The notes: generated from the sequence alone by a model not told the origin. A stretch of 64,000 nucleotides of DNA from Halobacillus litoralis (GCF_020524085.2 NZ_CP129016.1:3404001-3468000), one strand, 5' to 3'. Numbered from the stretch's first letter, positions 36,103-45,400 are shown. Numbers and translations are program-made.

Positions 36103-36184
36103 AAACCTAACACATTATGTTCCTCTCATCATGTAATCCTTTATAATGAAAGATAGAACAATCAATATTTACTGGGGGGAACTT

Positions 36185-36799
36185 ATGAAAACAAAACAAG
36201 CGATCATTCAGAATGCTCTTCAATTCTTTGCTGTCCATGGTTACCAAGGGGCTTCGATGGCTCTCATTGCAAAAGAATCACAGATTACTAAATCATCCAT
36301 CTATAGTTATTTCAACAGCAAGGAAGATTTGTATCTTGCCGTGTTAGATCACTTATTGGAATTCCACTACGAGTATTGGGACCGAAGGAAAAAAAGCATT
36401 AGAAAAACGAATACAAAGAAAGCCTTATCCGATATTTTATATACGGCCTATACGACTTCCAATAAAGAAAAGTTCATCTCTATTTTTTGGCAGACGGCTC
36501 TTATCGTTCCACCGATCGACTTGAAAGATATCATTGATGACAAGCTAAAACTTGCCAAAAAGGTTGTGGTCACCTACTTGGAAAGCATTTTTCAAATGGG
36601 GATAGAGACAGAACAAATCGCACCTGAGCATGAACCATTTTACCTTGCAAGTGCCTATTACTGTTTGTTGGAAGGGGCCACTCTGTCTCACGTTTATGAC
36701 GCAGTACCAGAAAAGGAACAGTTGCTTCAAACCATATTCGACACATTTTGGAGAGGTCTGGAACCCACTAATACGAACTCTAACTTGACAACCAAATGA
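36185..36799 (+). CDS. TetR-family transcriptional regulator
   Basis: 204 aa from the ATG at 36185 (GGGGGGAA upstream; an earlier in-frame ATG at 36146 lies before this site). N-terminal HTH: AIIQNALQFFAVHGYQGASMALIAKESQITKSSIYSYFNSKEDLYLAV. The C-terminal domain is helical with TYLESIFQMGIETEQIAPEHEPFYLA, resembling regulators of efflux or lipid genes. The likely target set includes itself through the palindromes upstream; no adjacent transporter remains, so the regulated partner may have been lost or lies elsewhere. Confidence 0.9.
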   Translation: MKTKQAIIQNALQFFAVHGYQGASMALIAKESQITKSSIYSYFNSKEDLYLAVLDHLLEFHYEYWDRRKKSIRKTNTKKALSDILYTAYTTSNKEKFISIFWQTALIVPPIDLKDIIDDKLKLAKKVVVTYLESIFQMGIETEQIAPEHEPFYLASAYYCLLEGATLSHVYDAVPEKEQLLQTIFDTFWRGLEPTNTNSNLTTK

Positions 36800-36850
36800 A
36801 TCAAAGCTTGAAATGACAGGAATATTGCGGTTGTCTCAGGAGGCTATAGA

Positions 36851-37483
36851 ATGAAAAATAATAAAGAGCAAATGGATTCACATCTGCTCTATTTATACTC
36901 ACCTCCAATAAAAAAATTGTTATGTAAACTGAAAAAGCACCACGAAGAATCTTATGAACATTCCATTATGACCACAACGATGTATTATGATTTTTGTAGA
37001 TTCTCTTCATTAAATGAATGCTTAACCATTAAATTCTTACGCTCCGTCCTTATGAGGGATATTGGAAATCTGTTGCTTCCTCCCTCCATGTTAGATCATC
37101 AACATGCATTAACACGATATGACTCGACCCTAATAAAAAAGCATCCCGAATATAGTTTAAACATCGTCTCTCAGTACCCGGAAATTGATATAGATCCACG
37201 ATTAATCCTTCATCATCACGAAAACATAAATGGAACGGGCTATCCCACTCAGCTTACACATCACAGCATTCCCGATTCAGCAAAAATTGTACGAATTATC
37301 GATGCCTATACAAATATGTCTTCCATGAATACCCATACATCCAATTTCACTTATGTGCAGTATCTTTCAAACCTAAAGAGCTATGTAAACATTCATTTTG
37401 ATTCAGAATATCTATCATTATTTTCGCTCTTTATAGAAAACCAATCTCAAACGGAACAAAGAGATCACTCTTTTGTTAATTAA
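36851..37483 (+). CDS. Degenerate HD-GYP domain protein
   Basis: 210-aa protein covering one HD-GYP domain, a fold that hydrolyses cyclic di-GMP. Most signatures are present: His37 (YEHSIM), HP at 98-99 (KKHPEYS), HHHENINGTGYP at 121-132 and IVRIIDAYTNMSS with Asp151. The defining HD pair, however, reads Arg69-Asp70 (LMRDIGNLLLPPSML) where HDIGK is expected, so one metal ligand is lost. No receiver or sensor domain is attached. ATG after AGGAGG. It may be a catalytically inactive binder. It sits 52 bp after the TetR gene and 39 bp before sda. Confidence 0.82.
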   Translation: MKNNKEQMDSHLLYLYSPPIKKLLCKLKKHHEESYEHSIMTTTMYYDFCRFSSLNECLTIKFLRSVLMRDIGNLLLPPSMLDHQHALTRYDSTLIKKHPEYSLNIVSQYPEIDIDPRLILHHHENINGTGYPTQLTHHSIPDSAKIVRIIDAYTNMSSMNTHTSNFTYVQYLSNLKSYVNIHFDSEYLSLFSLFIENQSQTEQRDHSFVN

Positions 37484-37522
37484 AGGATACCCATAATCAT
37501 TCCTGAAGGAGGAAAGTTGAGG

Positions 37523-37708
37523 GTGAGAGAGTTAAGCGACCAAATGCTAAGAAAAACTTATATTCAAGCCCAAAAACTTGAACTTCGCCCTGATTTCATT
37601 GAACTACTAAATCAAGAAATACTCAGAAGGAAGCTGAGCTGTTACGATAGAACATCCCTTCTTGGGGGGAGTGATTCTTCTTCAGAATCACAAAAAAATA
37701 ATGTCTAA
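37523..37708 (+). CDS. sda: Sda-like sporulation histidine kinase inhibitor
   Basis: Small checkpoint protein that blocks KinA-type sensor kinases when replication is disturbed. The GTG at 37523 gives MRELSDQMLRKTYIQAQKLELRPDFIELLNQEILRRKL, matching the helical-hairpin sequence of Sda. A TTG six bases earlier is possible, but the GTG aligns with known N-termini and is well spaced from AAGGAGG. At 61 aa it is longer than the 46-52 aa of B. subtilis because of a Ser-rich tail (LLGGSDSSSESQKNNV). Confidence 0.8.
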   Translation: MRELSDQMLRKTYIQAQKLELRPDFIELLNQEILRRKLSCYDRTSLLGGSDSSSESQKNNV

Positions 37709-37925
37709 GAGCTTAGCCCGGTGGACGTGTTTTAGAAAAAGGATCAATGGAATTTAGAAGTCATCTTTCTATAGAAGCACAGTAAACCATTCGGTACATC
37801 TTAATTTATAAGGACTGATTCATTAATTTAAGGCATAGCAAAGAAAGCCATCCTTTTAGAATGACCATTCCTTTTCTTCAGGAATAGAATTCGTTCCTGG
37901 CATTCAGTCCGTTGCATCTTCAGCA

Positions 37926-37980
37926 TGCGGGGCAGGCCATCCATACATCCAGCACTCAAGAGAGATCAGGCCTTCCCCGC
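37926..37980. repeat. Long-loop GC-rich inverted repeat
   Basis: GCGGGGCAGGCC (37926-37937) pairs with GGCCTTCCCCGC (37969-37980) with one mismatch around a 31-nt loop. No T-run follows, so it is not a typical terminator. It lies just beyond the MaoC stop. Confidence 0.45.
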
Positions 37981-37986
37981 TAAATA

Positions 37987-38358
37987 CTAATCCCTGGTGA
38001 TTCCATGACTCGAACCAATCAACACTTCTTTCCCTTTTTGATTGCGATAAACAGACTTCATTTCCACTTTCTTATGCCCTTCCGCCTGAAAAACCTTTTC
38101 CAAGGTCACTTCACAGGTAATCGTATCCCCAGTAAAAACAGGGCGTAAAAATTCACTGACCATATCTCTTGCAATGTAGTGTAAATCCCCACCGATCTTC
38201 GTTCCAATCGTCGCCGTTAATAGGCCTTGAACCATCAGCCTTCCCTCGTCATCCGGTTCCACATGATGTCTCCCCTGATCACCGGAAATCCGGCCGAACT
38301 CCAATACCTCCTCATTCGTAAACGTGCGCTTCCACGTGTACACATCTCCTGTTTTCAT
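37987..38358 (-). CDS. MaoC-like hotdog-fold dehydratase
   Basis: 123-aa protein with one hotdog domain, probably acting on an acyl-CoA. The hydratase Asp/His pair could be GDQGRHHVEPDDEGRLMVQGLLTATIG (residues 26-52), where the usual MaoC motif is D-x-N-P-x-H; here the Asn-Pro is not conserved and the catalytic capacity is uncertain. The remaining strands (FLRPVFTGDTITCEVTLEKVF) are typical. ATG with GGGGAGAGG upstream. Confidence 0.8.
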   Translation of the reverse strand: MKTGDVYTWKRTFTNEEVLEFGRISGDQGRHHVEPDDEGRLMVQGLLTATIGTKIGGDLHYIARDMVSEFLRPVFTGDTITCEVTLEKVFQAEGHKKVEMKSVYRNQKGKEVLIGSSHGITRD

Positions 38359-38410
38359 CGACCTCTCCCCTTACATGATTGATAGAAATCCTCATTCTTA
38401 TTGCGACATC

Positions 38411-38890
38411 TTACGTCGCTAAGTTTTTTTCAAAATGGAAACGCTGGCCATCATCTGAAACAAGGTGATAGCCATTGGATGTATAAAGCCGTACAGCACT
38501 TTCCCATGAGTTGTTCGTCTCCAATACAAGCCTCTCATACTTGCTGGATCGAGCCGCATCTTCAAGCTTCGTAAGCATCCTTTGAGCGATGCCCCTTCTT
38601 CGATAGGCACCCTTCACCGGCATCCGTTCAATTCTCCCTACCCGATGACCTTCTTTCGTAACGGCTCCCGTCGCTACAAGCTCACCATCATCAAGAGCAA
38701 CAAAGAATACATGACCTTCCTTACTATAGGTGCCCATCATATCTTTTAAGTCGGGGTTCAGAGAATGATCGATAAAACCGAAGCGCTCCAAAAACCCGGC
38801 CAAAATGAGATTTCTGGCTTCGTCCTCCACCGCTTTATGTAAGGGCAGGATGTCCAGTGTTAAAACCTGCTCGTTTCCCTCTTTTCCCAA
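38411..38890 (-). CDS. GNAT acetyltransferase
   Basis: 159 aa, TTG start after AGGAGGAGAGGAG. The acetyl-CoA motif VKGAYRRRGIAQRMLTKLEDAA (R-x-x-G-x-A type) and the C-terminal LETNNSWESAVRLYTSNGYHLV identify the fold. The acceptor is unknown. 52 bp upstream of the MaoC gene on the same strand and probably co-transcribed. Confidence 0.88.
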   Translation of the reverse strand: MGKEGNEQVLTLDILPLHKAVEDEARNLILAGFLERFGFIDHSLNPDLKDMMGTYSKEGHVFFVALDDGELVATGAVTKEGHRVGRIERMPVKGAYRRRGIAQRMLTKLEDAARSSKYERLVLETNNSWESAVRLYTSNGYHLVSDDGQRFHFEKNLAT

Positions 38891-38926
38891 AGCTCCTCTC
38901 CTCCTTTTCCCAAGCCCGCTTCTTTC

Positions 38927-40012
38927 TTAAAAATTCTCTAACTCGGCGAGGTAGATATACAGACGCTTTTCGATTTGTTCTTTCGTTCCAAACCGGATGA
39001 TCTGCTCTTGTGTCAACCTATCTTCCTGAAGCAATTCAAAATGAGTATGAGCCATCGTCACAAGCTTCAGGAACACTTCAATATGTAAATCCGTCTGCTT
39101 CTGTATTGAACCTTGCGCATATCCATCTATAAATCCATCTGCATGAGCTCTCAACAGAGGGGCGTGGCGATGATAGTTTCCTTTTGCATATCTCCTGGTA
39201 TCGTAGACCGTTTGGAAAAAGGTATGATAATTAAACACATGGTTAGCGGCCAGCGAAGTCCCTGTGTAAAGGATTGGAAAAGGGTCGATCATTTTCACAC
39301 CGCTTTTTGTGAAGATCAAATTCTCAGGTGAAGTGTCCTGATTGGTCAGGATCCGCTTTTCATGGTCGATGGACCGGTTGGGGATTAATTTCTTTCCGGT
39401 GGCAGCTACTTTTTCTTTATTGAATGCATAAGCACTTGAAAGAAGGACTTGAAGTTCTCCTTCATACTCTTCTCTCTCTTCGACGATACACGCGCTCAGA
39501 TCCATGTCGAGACCGCCTTTCAGTTCCCCGTTTTCTCCGATTTCCAAATATCCGATTCCTTCATAAGGAGGATCGATTTCTTCAAGGGCGCGGAAGAACT
39601 CCCCCATCTCCCTTCCATATTGCCTCGATTGTGGTTGTGTCTGTCCTTCCAGTCCCAGTGTTGCACCCACATAAGTTTCAATCGTGTAGGTAAGATCTTC
39701 ATTAATAAAATAATTGAAGTGTTCAGGGCACATGCCTTTCTGCGCCTGGTTCGCTGTCTTGTAAAAGGCTTCGGTAGAGCCATATTCCGCCATCAATTGA
39801 TCCCGGTTGAAGTCGACGGCTTGATCATACGCAAACTTCTTAGGAATTCGAAGGACAAGCTGATCACTCTCGATTAAGTAAGCATAGTGCCAGGCACCTT
39901 CCCCCAAGCGTTTGATATCCGATTCTCCGGCTAATAGGTTTACCCTTTCGTTTTCCAGCGCACGGTTGATTTGTTCTAATTCTGTGATTGACTGTTTCGT
40001 CAAGAATTCCAT
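38927..40012 (-). CDS. APH/choline kinase-like phosphotransferase
   Basis: 361-aa small-molecule kinase of the aminoglycoside phosphotransferase fold. A Gly-rich start (LGEGAWHYAYLI) and Lys in LVLRIPKKF form the ATP lobe; the catalytic loop is LTNQDTSPENLIF, with Asn in place of the common His, and the metal-binding Asp is in KMIDPFPI. ATG after AAAAGGAG. Related to unassigned kinases of bacilli; no antibiotic substrate can be claimed. Same strand as the GNAT and MaoC genes, 36 bp apart. Confidence 0.8.
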   Translation of the reverse strand: MEFLTKQSITELEQINRALENERVNLLAGESDIKRLGEGAWHYAYLIESDQLVLRIPKKFAYDQAVDFNRDQLMAEYGSTEAFYKTANQAQKGMCPEHFNYFINEDLTYTIETYVGATLGLEGQTQPQSRQYGREMGEFFRALEEIDPPYEGIGYLEIGENGELKGGLDMDLSACIVEEREEYEGELQVLLSSAYAFNKEKVAATGKKLIPNRSIDHEKRILTNQDTSPENLIFTKSGVKMIDPFPILYTGTSLAANHVFNYHTFFQTVYDTRRYAKGNYHRHAPLLRAHADGFIDGYAQGSIQKQTDLHIEVFLKLVTMAHTHFELLQEDRLTQEQIIRFGTKEQIEKRLYIYLAELENF

Positions 40013-40280
40013 GGTTTTATCTCCTTTTCATCACGTTCGTAAATGTGTTGATTTATTGAATTGTAGATTTGGTGGATCTCCCCCCTTTTTTGTTACCAAA
40101 TCTTGTTTAAAGTCGTTAGTCCTTCAATATTTTAACATATAATTCCTAATTGTCTGAATAAAACAGAGCCCTTCCATATGGAAGACTTCTTCACTTTGAC
40201 TCATCTGCTTATAAACGTTATACTAGAAAAACTCTTGAGACTTCGGTACTCATTTGAAATAAGTGATCAGGAGTGAGCGT

Positions 40281-40460
40281 ATGTCAGAAATTAAGGTGGG
40301 GCAGTCCATCCAGGAAAGATGCACGAGCTGCTACCACAATGTTCTTAAAGTTATTAAAGTGGTCCCTAAAGAATTTGAAGATAAAACGGCTTATGTTGTT
40401 TGGACGCAGTGTCCGGAATGTGGAAACAATGATCATCAACTGACTCAAAGAGACGCATAG
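40281..40460 (+). CDS. Small zinc-ribbon protein
   Basis: 59 aa with two Cys pairs (ERCTSCYHN and TQCPECGNN) that should bind one zinc. ATG at 40281 with AGGAGTGA upstream. Function unknown; single gene followed by a terminator. Confidence 0.75.
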   Translation: MSEIKVGQSIQERCTSCYHNVLKVIKVVPKEFEDKTAYVVWTQCPECGNNDHQLTQRDA

Positions 40461-40509
40461 AGAACAGGCGATTTTTTCAGGAGCCTGCCATAAATATCGA
40501 GCCAACCGT

Positions 40510-40540
40510 AAAAGGACTTCCTTATTCAGGAAGTCCTTTT
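40510..40540 (+). terminator. Terminator of the zinc-ribbon gene
   Basis: AAAAGGACTTCC pairs perfectly across a 7-nt loop and ends in TTTTAGTTTT. Confidence 0.88.
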
Positions 40541-40680
40541 AGTTTTATCCATAGAGAAAACGCTGCCATCCGATTATTTTCTAAGAATATCGAAAAGTCT
40601 ATTGTCCCCTGAGGAGATTCTTGTTAGGATTATCTTTATTCCTTTAAAGCAAACCATTACATCAAGAAAGGAACGAACCT

Positions 40681-42051
40681 ATGAAACAAAAAAACTCATT
40701 CTCTACGTATGCCGTTATCGGGACGATGCTTTTCGGGCTCTTCTTCGGTGCGGGCAATTTAATCTTCCCCATTCAACTGGGCCAAATGGCAGGAACCTCA
40801 TTCTGGCCGGCATTGATCGGGTTTCTTGTAACAGCGATTGCTCTACCTTTAATGGGAATCCTCGCGATTGTATTGTCTGGTAGTCAAGGCTTGAATGACC
40901 TGGCAGGCCGGATCCATCCGTTATTCGGAATCTCTTTCGCTGTCATTCTCTATTTGACGATTGGTCCTTTTTTCGCGATCCCGCGAACAGCAACCGTTCC
41001 TTTCGTCGTCGGATTTGAACCCTTCATCCAACCCGAACAGACCCAATTGTGGCTTGCGGTGTTCAGTTTTGTATTTTTTGCACTCGTCTATTATTTTTCC
41101 CTGAACTCAGCCAAAGTCATGGATATTATCGGAAAATACTTAACGCCGACATTTTTGCTGTTTTTATCCATTCTCATCATTACCGCCATCGTCAAACCGA
41201 TGGGTAATTTCGGAGCGCCGACCGGTGATTATGCCTCGGCCCCTTTCATGACAGGATTCACGGAAGGTTATAATACGATGGATGCCCTTGGTGGACTGGC
41301 ACTCGGGATTGTGGTGATCACCGCGATCCGTCACATGGGAATTACCGATACGAAGGCGATTGCCCAAACGACATGGAAATCAGGAATCTTCGCCATGGTG
41401 CTTATGATGCTTATTTACGGTCTCATTGCCTACATGGGAGCTTCAAGCGTAGCTGTCGTCGGAAACCTGGAAAATGGCGGTCTTACTTTTGCCGCGGTTG
41501 CTGAGCATTTCTTCGGTCCGTATGGCGCGATTTTACTCGCCATCATCATTGTCCTTGCGTGTTTGAAAACAAGTATCGGACTGATTATCGCCTGCAGTGA
41601 ATTTTTCCATACGATCTATCCGAAAATCAGCTATAAGACATTCGTGCTGATTCTTTCCTTGATGTCGTTCATGATCGCGAACTTCGGTCTGACGAACATC
41701 ATCCAGTATGCGATCCCTGTACTGATGTTCTTGTATCCAATGGCGATTGTGCTGATTCTGCTCGGACTCAGTTCCAAACTGTTCAATCATAAACGTACAG
41801 TCTATGCCGGAGCAATGATGCTGACCGTTTTCGTCAGTACCATCGATGGCTACAACGCGCTTCTAGGAACGATCCCTGGTGCAGCCAATCCGTTGCTGGA
41901 ATCGGTAAGTGAATTCTATAGTATGTACCTCCCGCTTTACGAAATCGGACTAGGCTGGATGCTGCCCGCATTGATCGGTGCCGTCCTCGGCTATTTTTGG
42001 AGAGAAGGAAAACGCACAGAGTCTCCTGTGCTCGCTCATTCAGGATACTGA
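40681..42051 (+). CDS. brnQ: Branched-chain amino acid carrier BrnQ
   Basis: LIV-II family Na+ or H+ coupled importer of Leu, Ile and Val; 456 aa with about 12 helices. The opening FSTYAVIGTMLFGLFFGAGNLIFPIQLGQMAG and the segment GPFFAIPRTATVPFVVGFEPF are diagnostic. ATG after GAAAGGAAC. Single gene with its own terminator; I see no T-box or CodY site that I can defend upstream. Confidence 0.95.
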   Translation: MKQKNSFSTYAVIGTMLFGLFFGAGNLIFPIQLGQMAGTSFWPALIGFLVTAIALPLMGILAIVLSGSQGLNDLAGRIHPLFGISFAVILYLTIGPFFAIPRTATVPFVVGFEPFIQPEQTQLWLAVFSFVFFALVYYFSLNSAKVMDIIGKYLTPTFLLFLSILIITAIVKPMGNFGAPTGDYASAPFMTGFTEGYNTMDALGGLALGIVVITAIRHMGITDTKAIAQTTWKSGIFAMVLMMLIYGLIAYMGASSVAVVGNLENGGLTFAAVAEHFFGPYGAILLAIIIVLACLKTSIGLIIACSEFFHTIYPKISYKTFVLILSLMSFMIANFGLTNIIQYAIPVLMFLYPMAIVLILLGLSSKLFNHKRTVYAGAMMLTVFVSTIDGYNALLGTIPGAANPLLESVSEFYSMYLPLYEIGLGWMLPALIGAVLGYFWREGKRTESPVLAHSGY

Positions 42052-42070
42052 ACATCTTGATCCAGCACGC

Positions 42071-42104
42071 AAACGACCAAATCTTCGGGTTTGGTCGTTT
42101 TTAT
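42071..42104 (+). terminator. Terminator of brnQ
   Basis: AAACGACCAAA/TTTGGTCGTTT stem followed by a T-rich tail. Confidence 0.9.
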
Positions 42105-42204
42105 TTCAAATATCCCTCTATCCGAGATGTCCCACATAAATAAATTTTTATAACATCCTCTCCTTCCCACCTTACTTTTGGTAAGGATCATTTATATAAA
42201 AAAT

Positions 42205-42241
42205 AGAAAAGGCCCAGGAGCCTTTTGCTCTGGACCTTTCC
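42205..42241 (-). terminator. Probable terminator of the GH31 gene
   Basis: Imperfect stem AAAGGTCCAGAGC/GGCTCCTGGGCCTTT on the minus strand, followed by TTCTATTTTTT. Confidence 0.65.
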
Positions 42242-42249
42242 ATCTTCAC

Positions 42250-44850
42250 TTAATTTTTATTCTTACCTTTAGCTGTTTTCTTATCATTATGGAAGAAGAT
42301 TTTCACTTTTTTCGTTTCGTCTACAGGTACGTTGACAAACGTCGTTCCATTTTCTTCATCATAATAGTAAGTGTTTTCGTTATTCTTCACTTCATCTTCA
42401 GAATCTACTTCTTTATACTTCGTAGAAGCAGCCTGGACTTTTCTCGGCATATTTTCATTGTTTAATTTCAATGTGTATGTTTCAAGAGCTGAATCATAAT
42501 TGGAGACTTCTTGATTAGATGTGAATTCTACATGCTTTCCTTTACGCTTTACATGAAAAGCGGTTTGATTAAATTCACCATTCTTGTAATCTTCCGTCTC
42601 TCCATCGTCTTCAATGAAAGTATAAGTAGACTCGTCATCAAGATAAGTATCAAGAATCAAGTTCTCCAGAGGCTTCTCACCTGTATGTTTTTGCACATTA
42701 CGATGAGGAACGATATCTCCTTTTTTAACGTACAGAGGAAGCGTGCCAAGGTCAGCTTCTCGATTGATCGTCTGTCCACCTTCATGTTCTTCTCCAGTCC
42801 AATAATCGACCCACGTTTCTCCTTCAGGAAGATAGACGTCTCTTGATGTCGCGCCCTCTTCTACAACAGGAGCTATCATGAGAGAGGATCCGAACATGAA
42901 CTGCTGGTTGATGTCATACGTGTTTTCATCTTCATGGAACTGATAGACCAGCGGCTGTTGGACAGGCGTGCCATTTTCACTGGCTTCAACGAAGGCATTA
43001 TACAAGTATGGCATCAGCTTGTAACGCTGCTCAATATATTTCTTACTGATGGCTTCTACTTCTTCGCCATACTGCCATGGTTCCTGCCCTGGAATATCCT
43101 TCGCATCCGGATCGAAGGCTACCGTACTACCGTTATCGGCATGAATACGGGAGAAAGGAACAAAGACTCCGAATTCAATCCAACGAGCGAAAAGTTCAGG
43201 GCTCGGACGCTTGGCGAATCCTCCAATATCATTTCCGACAAATGGTACACCGGATAAACCGACATTGTTATTCATCGGAATAGCTAAACGCATGGATTCC
43301 CAGGAGCTTTCGTTATCACCTGTCCATAGTGTGCTGTAGCGTTGAGATCCCGCGTACATATCACGTGTAAGAACAAACGGCCGTTTGTTGGGTTTTAAAA
43401 TATCGAAGGCTTTGTCTGAGGACATCGCTTCGTAATGAGCAAACATGTTGTGGAATTCGGAGTGCAGCATGTCTCCGTATTGTACATCCAGAGGTTGAGT
43501 TTTTGTAGGTGTGTCAAATACAGCAGGTTCATTCATGTCGTTCCAAATGCCATCGACCCCTGCATCAAAGATACGACGGTGGCTCTCCGCCCACCAATCA
43601 CGGACATTTTCCTTAGCAAAGTCAGGGAAGACAGAATCTCCAGGCCACACTTCTCCAACATAAGGGGAGCCGTCCGGATTCTTAGCCCAATATTCATTCG
43701 TTGTACCTTCATCGTACATGTAGTAACCTTCATCCACTTTAATACCAGGGTCACTGACCGCAACAGAACTCACACCTTTATCCTCAAGCCACTGGTTGAA
43801 AGCGGCAGGATCTTCAGTGAAGTCTTCTCCCCAAGTGAAATTGCGGTAACCATCCATGTGGTCGATATCCAAGTGTACCCCATCAAGTGGGATATCTTTT
43901 TCACGGTACTTCTCTACAATTCCTTTGATCTCATCCGCTGTTTCGTATCCCCATTTACTCTGGTGAAGTCCAATCGACCATTTCGGAGGTCGCTGCATCG
44001 TCCCTGTGAGCTGACTGTAGCGCGTCAACACATCCTGGATTTCCGGTCCATAGGCGAAATAGTAGGATAGTTGACCGTCATTGGCGTAAAAGTAGTAGTA
44101 ATCATCGCTCTCACTAGCCATCTCATAATACGAGCGATGACTATTATCAAAAAAGATTCCATACGCTTTCTCATCTTTGAGCCCGATAAAAAACGGAATC
44201 GTCGTATATAAGTATTTTGTATCTTCTTTATAATTATAAGCATCATTATTCCACATACCCATGCTGTCTCCACGGCGGTTCAGGTCACCCGCCTGCTCTC
44301 CAAAACCATAGAAAGCTTCTTCGTTCGATGTGTCTTTAAACACATATGGTTTTCCTTCTTCATAACCTGCACCATATTCCTGGTTGTCCTGGTTGATGAC
44401 ATTTCCTTCACTATCCAGGAACTTGATGCCAAACGGCTTCTTACTAATTTTCACGGTGATCTCATCAGTAGAAACAGAAATGGTCTCATCATCTTCTTCC
44501 ATTTCAAAATTTGGAGTATCCCAATCGTTTTCTGTAATCGCAGCCGTTTCTTTTTCCTCTTCTCCCTGCTTCAAGATCGAAATTTTAGCTACGTCATCAG
44601 TCTTAAGCTTGATGTGAGCCTTATAGTTATCGGATAAAACAATCTTCACACCATCTTCAACTGTTTCCACCGATTGAACCATAAGCTTTTGCTGCATGGC
44701 CGCCGCCTTGTCCAACTCTTTCTCCGGGTAGGTATCCGCTACCGCTTGTACATTGGATTCCGGAATGACAGCCGGAAGTAGAAGTGTTGTCGCTACCGTC
44801 ACCGTAGCTAAACTTCTGCCCACATTTTTCGTTCGCTGTTTCTTCTTCAA
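42250..44850 (-). CDS. Secreted GH31 alpha-glucosidase
   Basis: Exported glycoside hydrolase of 866 aa that should release glucose from alpha-glucosides. The TTG at 44850 is chosen for GAGGTG upstream and because it starts a clean signal peptide (KKKQRTKNVGRSLATVTVATTLLLPAVIPESNVQA); the frame is open to 44892. N-terminal galactose-mutarotase-like domain, then the barrel: LHQSKWGY, DGVHLDIDHMDGYRNFTW, the nucleophile Asp438 in GIWNDMNEPAVF and the acid/base Asp512 in WTGDNESSW. C-terminal beta domains follow, including a DUF5110-like part (IEDDGETEDYKNGEF). Strongly acidic, as expected for an enzyme working in salt. Single gene; a cre-like site lies upstream at 45197. Confidence 0.94.
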   Translation of the reverse strand: MKKKQRTKNVGRSLATVTVATTLLLPAVIPESNVQAVADTYPEKELDKAAAMQQKLMVQSVETVEDGVKIVLSDNYKAHIKLKTDDVAKISILKQGEEEKETAAITENDWDTPNFEMEEDDETISVSTDEITVKISKKPFGIKFLDSEGNVINQDNQEYGAGYEEGKPYVFKDTSNEEAFYGFGEQAGDLNRRGDSMGMWNNDAYNYKEDTKYLYTTIPFFIGLKDEKAYGIFFDNSHRSYYEMASESDDYYYFYANDGQLSYYFAYGPEIQDVLTRYSQLTGTMQRPPKWSIGLHQSKWGYETADEIKGIVEKYREKDIPLDGVHLDIDHMDGYRNFTWGEDFTEDPAAFNQWLEDKGVSSVAVSDPGIKVDEGYYMYDEGTTNEYWAKNPDGSPYVGEVWPGDSVFPDFAKENVRDWWAESHRRIFDAGVDGIWNDMNEPAVFDTPTKTQPLDVQYGDMLHSEFHNMFAHYEAMSSDKAFDILKPNKRPFVLTRDMYAGSQRYSTLWTGDNESSWESMRLAIPMNNNVGLSGVPFVGNDIGGFAKRPSPELFARWIEFGVFVPFSRIHADNGSTVAFDPDAKDIPGQEPWQYGEEVEAISKKYIEQRYKLMPYLYNAFVEASENGTPVQQPLVYQFHEDENTYDINQQFMFGSSLMIAPVVEEGATSRDVYLPEGETWVDYWTGEEHEGGQTINREADLGTLPLYVKKGDIVPHRNVQKHTGEKPLENLILDTYLDDESTYTFIEDDGETEDYKNGEFNQTAFHVKRKGKHVEFTSNQEVSNYDSALETYTLKLNNENMPRKVQAASTKYKEVDSEDEVKNNENTYYYDEENGTTFVNVPVDETKKVKIFFHNDKKTAKGKNKN

Positions 44851-45400
44851 AGCAATCACCTCGTTTTTGTTTTTGTGGCATAACATCCACATTTCAAGCT
44901 TATTTCATTGTCTGAATAATTAGCAAACGATATCAGAGGCGGGTTTTTGTAGGTCATAAGGAGGGAATATCAGATTTTTTTCAGTGTCACAGCGCCTTTT
45001 CCCTCTGTTTTAATGAGTTAAAAAACTAAGCGGAAGGTAGGTAGGCGTTTACACTGTATTTACATAAGTCAAGACTTTTTAAGGATCGACCTTCTCTTTC
45101 CGGTAAATAAACACCCATGCCTAAAAGCGGGTGAAACTCCCATAATTAGTATGTAAATATAAAGTTAAGTAACATAATTGAAATAAAACCTTTGTATGAA
45201 AACGCTATCTTACTCTTCACCTTACTTTTTTTATTTTTCCGATCTTACTTTTCGTGTGAAAAGACCAAATTTATCCACATTTAAGGTGAACCAATAATTC
45301 GGATCGAAAACTTTAGACTGCATGCTTGAACATTATCCTTCTCTCTTATGAATACGATAGGTACAAGGACAGATGTTTCACTTCGCAAAGGAGGAACCGT
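44851..45400. other. Divergent intergenic region between GH31 and tgl
   Basis: No gene seen in 550 bp. It holds the upstream signals of the leftward glucosidase gene and the rightward tgl gene, including a cre-like box at 45197-45210. Confidence 0.5.
45197..45210. promoter_or_regulatory. Candidate cre (CcpA) site
   Basis: TGAAAACGCTATCT matches TGWAANCGNTNWCA at every position but the last. Glucose repression of the glucosidase gene would be logical, although the site is 347 bp from its start codon. Confidence 0.5.

Larger units (their letters stand above)
35715..36184. other. Regulatory or degraded region with two matching palindromes
   Basis: No intact gene. It holds two copies of GACCGTTCGG-centred palindromes 267 bp apart. 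A tiny frame after AAGGAGGG near 35980 stops after 18 codons and may be a gene remnant. Confidence 0.4.

Noticed and set aside
43435..44070. Plus-strand open frame of 211 codons
   Set aside because: Lies within the GH31 gene on the other strand, whose catalytic motifs are clear.
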